A DNA stretch of 64,000 bases. Origin: Thermothelomyces thermophilus ATCC 42464. Its lineage: Eukaryota; Ascomycota; Sordariomycetes; Sordariales; Chaetomiaceae. Position numbers and translations under genes: made by a program. Where the stretch lies: positions 868,001-932,000 of the forward strand of contig NC_016477.1 of NCBI RefSeq assembly GCF_000226095.1, given 5' to 3'. Below, in pieces: positions 59,898 through 64,000 of the stretch. The notes under the pieces were generated by a model, which worked only from the letters and a program-made list of their open reading frames with translations, searched no databases and was not told where the DNA came from. Each line of letters begins with the position of its first letter. The first letter of the stretch is position 1.

Positions 59898-62800
59898 CTA
59901 GTTCCCATAAGTTGTCTTCTGGTCCAAAATCAAGCCATTTGACCAGGTACTACAGTTCTCCGTTAATGATACGTGAATCCAGAATTTCTTCGATGTCCTA
60001 TTCTTCTTCCTTGTCCTCTGCTTTGATGTGCGTGGCAACCTTGGCGCTCTTTGGTGCTGGTTCGAGAAGTGAAATATGAAAAACATCTGTCTGTAGTCGC
60101 ATAGATGACGGTAACGATAGTCGGTAGTTGGATGTCGAAATTTGTTCTTTGATAACGAAGGGTCCGACCTTCTTGAAGTCTAGCTTCGTGCTTGGTCGTT
60201 TGGTTCGTAAGTTCCGTGTAATCAAGTAGACTTTGTCTCCCCTCTCTAGGTGAGGTCCCTCGAGCCTGTGTTTGTCGTAGTAGTTCTTTATTCTGGTTCT
60301 GACAAACTCGAGTTCCTTTTTGAGCTTTTCATGCAGTACGTGCATTTGTTCCGCTTTGACTGCTGCTCTCGGCACTGTGACTTCTGGTCCTTGCCTAAGG
60401 TCTGCTTCGTATCCGTAGTTCGCGAAGAACGGTGTAACTTTGGTCGTTTCTGTCGGCGTCGTGTTATAGGCGAGTTATGCTGTTGGTAACAGCATGACCT
60501 AGTCGTTTTGCTGGTAGTTGACGTAAGAACGGAGATACTGCTCGATAACTTGGTTTAGTCGCTCCGTTTGTCCGTCAGTCTGTAGGTGATATGCCGTTGA
60601 CAGCTTGCTGTTAACGCCCAATCGTTGCATTAACGCTTACCAGAACTTCGATGCGAATTTGGTGTCTCTATCAGTGATCTATTCTTGCGGCCAAGCATGC
60701 ACTGATGCAACTTGCCGATAGATCACGTCTGCTAACTATTCCGCTGTCTAGGACTCCTTGTAGGGAAAGAAGTATGCCCACTTAGTCAGGCGATCTACTA
60801 CAGTAAGAATACTGTCGTAGGTCACTCCTATAGCTGTGTCCTTGGATTCTAGCAGCTTTGTGATGAAGTCTATCGTAACTGAACTCTATAGTTTGTCAGC
60901 TGTTGGCAGTGGCTGAAGTAGCCCATACAGCTTGTGTCATGCCGTTTTGCTTCGATTGCAGATGTCGCAACTCCGTATAACTTCCTTAACTCGTGCCGTT
61001 AACTGTGGAAAGTCATAGTGTTTCTTGACTTGTGCGACAGTCTTCGTGACTCCTTTGTGTCCTCCGAGTTTCGACTCGTGGAGTTCTCGAATCATCCGCA
61101 GCTGTTGATCTTTGTCGTAGGTGTATGCTTTACCTCGGTACCAGAGTTTCCCATCTTTTTCTTCCACTCCGTCAGGTACCACTGGTCCGGGTGCTACTTG
61201 ATACTGTGCCTCGTTGATCCTTTCTTCTCGAAAGATTGCGTAGCATTCGAGGAACGAGTCGAGTGGATCATCTTCCACGGGTGTCTGCGTCTCGTGATGC
61301 AGCGTTCCGTCTGTCCGTTCCTTGAACAACGGTGGTGTCGTTCCCGTTCGTCCTTCCGTGTGATCCGTTCGTCGACTTAAGATGTCTGCTCGTGCGTTCT
61401 CTTTGCCCTTCTTGTAGCGGATCTCAAAGTTGAATTCCGCGAGGAATTCTGCCCATCGTATTTGTCGTCCGTTGAGTTCCTTCGTCGTCGTAAAGTATCG
61501 TAAATTCTTGTGATCCGTATATACTTGTACCGGTTCAATCGTGCCGCTGAGGTATGGTCGCCATTCCTTGAAAGCTTCGACAATCGCAAGTAGTTCCTTG
61601 TCGTGGATCGGATAATTGAGACGTGGTCTATCAAGCTTCTTTGAAAAGAAGGCTACAGGATATAGCTTCCCTTGTTCGTCTCGTTGTCCCAATTGTCCTC
61701 CGATGGCGTAGTCTGAAGCGTCCGTTTCTACCTCGAATGGCTTCTTAGGGTCTGGCAGTACCAGTACTAGGTCTTCGGTAATGGCGTTCCGGATCTGCGT
61801 AAATGCTTGCTCGTATTGTTCTTCCCATTGGAATTTAGCATTCTTCTTGGTAAGTTTGTGTAAAGGTCGTACGATCGCTCCAAAGTTCCTAATGAACATC
61901 CGGTAGAAGTTTGCAAATCCGATGAAGCTTCGTATTTCCGTGACTGACGTCGGTCGTGGCCAATTCTTGATAGCTTCAACCTTTGAAGGTTCCATCCGGA
62001 TTTGTCCTGGGGATATCTCGTATCCCAGAAACACCGTTTTCCTGACGTAGAATTCGCTCTTTCCCTTGTTGACTGATAGCTTGTACGCGTGCAGCGCGTC
62101 CAGCACTACTTTTACGTGCTTCCGGTGTTCGTCCATCGTCTTAGAGAAGATAAGTATATCGTCAAGATAACATACCGCAAATTTGTCAAGAAAGGGTCAG
62201 ATAGCTTGATCAATCAGGGCTTAGAACGTTGCCGGCACGTTCGTAAGTCCAAATGGCATGACGAGGTACTCGTAGTGGCCATAAGGTGTCCTAAAGGCCG
62301 TTTTCCACTCGTCGCCTTCTTTGATCCGTATATAGTTATAGGCCGATGGCAAGTCAAGATGCGTAAAATATTAGGCTCCTGCCAACTAATCTCGGAGCCG
62401 TAAGATCAGCGGTAACGGGTATCGATTTTTCACGGTCTGTTCGTTGAGTTGCCGATAGTCGACGCATAACCGTAGCTTTCCGTCTTTCTTGGGCACAAAC
62501 AGGATTGGGTAGCCTGCTGGCGATGTCGACGGGCGGATATGTCCTCTTCGAAGGTTCTCCTCCAAATATCGCTTAAGTTCTTCGTCCTGTGTCTGGCTCG
62601 TGTGGTAAATCTTGAAGAACTTCAGTCATGCTCCTTCCTTGAGCTTGATCTCGTGATCCCATAGGCCGTGTTCTGGTAATCCTTCTAGATACTTCGGTTC
62701 GAATGCTGGGTGTCCTTCGTATTCCTTCGGTACTTCCCCAGTCTTGTCTTGTCTCTCGGTTTTCTGGTAGTATGCAAACTTGGTTCCGTCCATGGCGATA

Positions 62801-63460
62801 CTAGCGATTTCTCCTGTCTCAACCCACTGCTCCCATTGCAGTGCTCCGCATTCGTCAACGGAGAGAACAGCTATCGGCGATTCAGCTCGTTCCTCCTGTC
62901 GCAACGTCGGTATCGTTATGCCGCTTCTTCTAGAGTCCGTAGTGGTCTGCCTGCCACTATCCGTCTCTTGCGGTGGATCCGTAGGACATGCCTTTCTCTA
63001 AGCATCGTCCGCTCGCGATCCTTGCGCGCTCCCTATCTCGCTGGTCGAATACGACTCCGTTCGGGGTCGCAGGTGGCCACCATTCTTCCAGCTAATGTCC
63101 GGGTCGTAATCTTCATGCCATGGTAACCCCAATATCATGTCTTTGTCGTTACCTATGTCCACGATGCTAAATACGACTGCTATAGTCTTCCCTGCCACAG
63201 TGATGTCGATCAGTTCGGTCTCCCTATATACCCATTACGTCGGAAATGGCCCTTTGACTATGCCATGCTTCTGCTTCATTCTCTAGGGTATCTGTAGCTA
63301 ATTTACAAGTGTTGGCGAAATCAGATTCATCTCTGCTCCACTGTCTACTAGTGCAAGCATTTCGTGCTGTTTCTACTGTGCTGTTATCTACAGCCGCTTG
63401 TCTTGCCGCCGTCGTCCAAAGATTGCGGCGATTTCCCATGTTTCTGCCGGGAGGTCTCGG
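59800..63460 (-). pseudogene. pol: A4 pol (PR-RT-RH-IN-chromodomain), lightly mutated
   Basis: One frame throughout. The protease active site Asp-Ser-Gly-Ala-Glu is intact at about 63331-63345. A 92-codon open piece (62626-62904) precedes RT. RT about 62620-61900; YLDD is intact at 62158-62169. The integrase core is about 60880-60550 with ITDRDTKF and [10 protein letters not shown], so D, D and E are all present. A 125-codon open piece (59998-60375) holds the integrase C-terminus. The chromodomain is about 59860-59997 with SRIINGEL and LVKWLDFG. Breaks are single stops explained by CGA to TGA, CAG to TAG or TGG to TAG. All catalytic residues I can check are kept. Confidence 0.92.
60937..62136 (-). 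CDS. pol: A4 open stretch: RT thumb, RNase H, integrase zinc finger (399 aa)
   Basis: This is the longest open frame in the window, an internal piece of the pol polyprotein. Its first Met directly follows the YLDDILIFSKT strand of RT and is not a real start. The RT thumb/connection is residues 1-130 (FLGYEISPGQI, FIGFANFYRMFI). RNase H is 132-255, with catalytic candidates D139 (TDAS), E181 (KELLAI), D208 (TDHKNL) and D251 (ARADILSR). The integrase H2C2 finger is about 353-395 (HESKLGGHKG ... CDICNRSK). It ends at a TGA/TAG-type break before the integrase core. Enzymatic domains look undamaged. Confidence 0.9.
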   Translation of the reverse strand: MDEHRKHVKVVLDALHAYKLSVNKGKSEFYVRKTVFLGYEISPGQIRMEPSKVEAIKNWPRPTSVTEIRSFIGFANFYRMFIRNFGAIVRPLHKLTKKNAKFQWEEQYEQAFTQIRNAITEDLVLVLPDPKKPFEVETDASDYAIGGQLGQRDEQGKLYPVAFFSKKLDRPRLNYPIHDKELLAIVEAFKEWRPYLSGTIEPVQVYTDHKNLRYFTTTKELNGRQIRWAEFLAEFNFEIRYKKGKENARADILSRRTDHTEGRTGTTPPLFKERTDGTLHHETQTPVEDDPLDSFLECYAIFREERINEAQYQVAPGPVVPDGVEEKDGKLWYRGKAYTYDKDQQLRMIRELHESKLGGHKGVTKTVAQVKKHYDFPQLTARVKEVIRSCDICNRSKTA

Positions 63461-64000
63461 TATAGTGGTCTCTTGCGCCAGTTCCTCCTGTACTGCGCTA
63501 CCACTCGCCGCTGCGCGGGCGTTAATGGTTTCCGGGCCCCTCGAAGGGCCCTGACCCGTTTCCCAGGTCAGTGCTGACCTCTCCGGTTGTTTGGCTAATA
63601 GCGGCTTCGTCGATCGTGCTCATTTCCGTGAGCCATTGAGTGCTTGCGGCTTCCCACCATTAGGTCCGTTCCGCTTTCCGTCGTGCGTGCCATAGCTTCA
63701 TCTGAAGCTCCCGAATTCGCAATTTCTTTTCGTCCGCGTGATAGAGGCAATCGTTGCTCCAGCACGAGTCCCATGTGTCTCGTCCGGTTCCGCAGTGCCT
63801 AGGCCAGGCTCGTCTTGGAACTATCGTGATGCTTTCTAGATCGCGGGCTTCGATCTTCTAGAGCAATTCGGCTGCTCTGTTTCCTGCATCGTAGACCCAT
63901 TCCACAGGGCACAAGCCTCCGTCCCCGTTCTCCTGTCGGGTCGGCTAGTGGTTGTTTTCGAATTTGTCGTGGAAGTGGTATCGGCATTCGTATGCCACAC
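63460..64000 (-). pseudogene. gag: A4 gag-pol linker region
   Basis: Counterpart of A1 660-1290: region between the gag zinc knuckle and the protease. The true frame has AYECRYHF and LWHARRKAERT segments with TAG at Trp codons. A GGGCCC-containing palindromic stretch (63535-63556) is shared with all A copies. The frame differs from the protease frame, so a frameshift is expected between. Confidence 0.75.

Larger units (their letters stand above)
58653..64000 (-). mobile_element. Ty3/gypsy chromovirus A4, youngest-looking copy, cut by window end
   Basis: 3' LTR 58653-59104, polypurine tract, antisense gene, chromodomain, integrase, RNase H, RT, protease and part of the gag linker up to 64000. 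GC content and CpA content are visibly higher than in A1-A3, and pol keeps long open stretches. Stops are scattered: TAG, TAA and a few TGA, consistent with light RIP. Confidence 0.93.

Noticed and set aside
60250-63554. Several plus-strand frames of 70-138 codons (for example 62710-63126)
   Set aside because: All are shadows of the A4 pol frame, which has intact catalytic motifs on the minus strand.
1-64000. tRNA, rRNA, CRISPR arrays, bacterial-type operons, host genes
   Set aside because: Nothing in either strand fits; all DNA except about 280 bp is assigned to retroelements.

Overview
The window is a 64 kb block of nested transposons from a filamentous ascomycete (Pezizomycotina). I cannot name the genus. 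I see no host gene, rRNA, tRNA or CRISPR array. The fungal assignment rests on three things: Ty3/gypsy chromoviruses, a Tad-like LINE, and the pattern of repeat-induced point mutation (RIP). RIP shows as dense TA dinucleotides, and as reading frames broken almost only by TAG/TAA where Gln or Trp codons are expected, with Gly to Arg/Lys, Asp to Asn and Cys/His to Tyr at key sites.

Layout. Three Ty3/gypsy families are present; the names are mine. Family A (about 7.5 kb, LTR 417-452 bp): A1 (1-5974, +, left end outside), A2 (34050-41605, +), A3 (50783-58272, +), A4 (58653-64000, -, right end outside). Family B (about 11.9 kb, LTR about 450 bp): B1 (5975-13106, +, cut on the left by A1), B2 (starts 15008, +), B3 (19699-46258, -). 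Family C (about 7.06 kb, LTR about 330 bp): C1 (21497-28557, -) and C2 (starts 46649, +). A Tad-like LINE remnant lies at 13107-14720 (-). Insertion order can be read from the nesting: B1 cut the LINE and A1 cut B1; B3 and C2 cut B2; C1 and A2 cut B3; A3 and A4 cut C2. Target-site duplications can be seen for A2, A3, C1 and B3. A4 is the least mutated copy and keeps a 399-codon open stretch of pol.

Main finding. All three gypsy families carry extra genes between the end of pol and the 3' LTR. (1) Every A copy has an antisense gene for a small protein with a fungal Zn2Cys6-type cysteine cluster (C-X2-C-X6/8-C-X8-C-X2-C-X6-C), followed by a coiled coil. A 47-51 nt spliceosomal intron sits at the same place and phase in three strongly diverged versions, and taking it out leaves whole codons in each. 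(2) B elements carry a 639-codon sense gene with its own TATA box, plus a divergent antisense reading frame. The space between them holds a 20-bp palindrome. (3) C1 carries an antisense 383-codon frame with TATA box, polyQ and polyE. The recurrence of antisense or self-promoted cargo at one position in three families, one of them a zinc-cluster regulator-like protein, is the most interesting feature of the window.

In the A family the antisense gene and the U3 half of the LTR both differ between copies, while pol on one side and R/U5 on the other are conserved. Cargo and promoter therefore look like an exchangeable module. All boundaries given with 'about' are read by eye.
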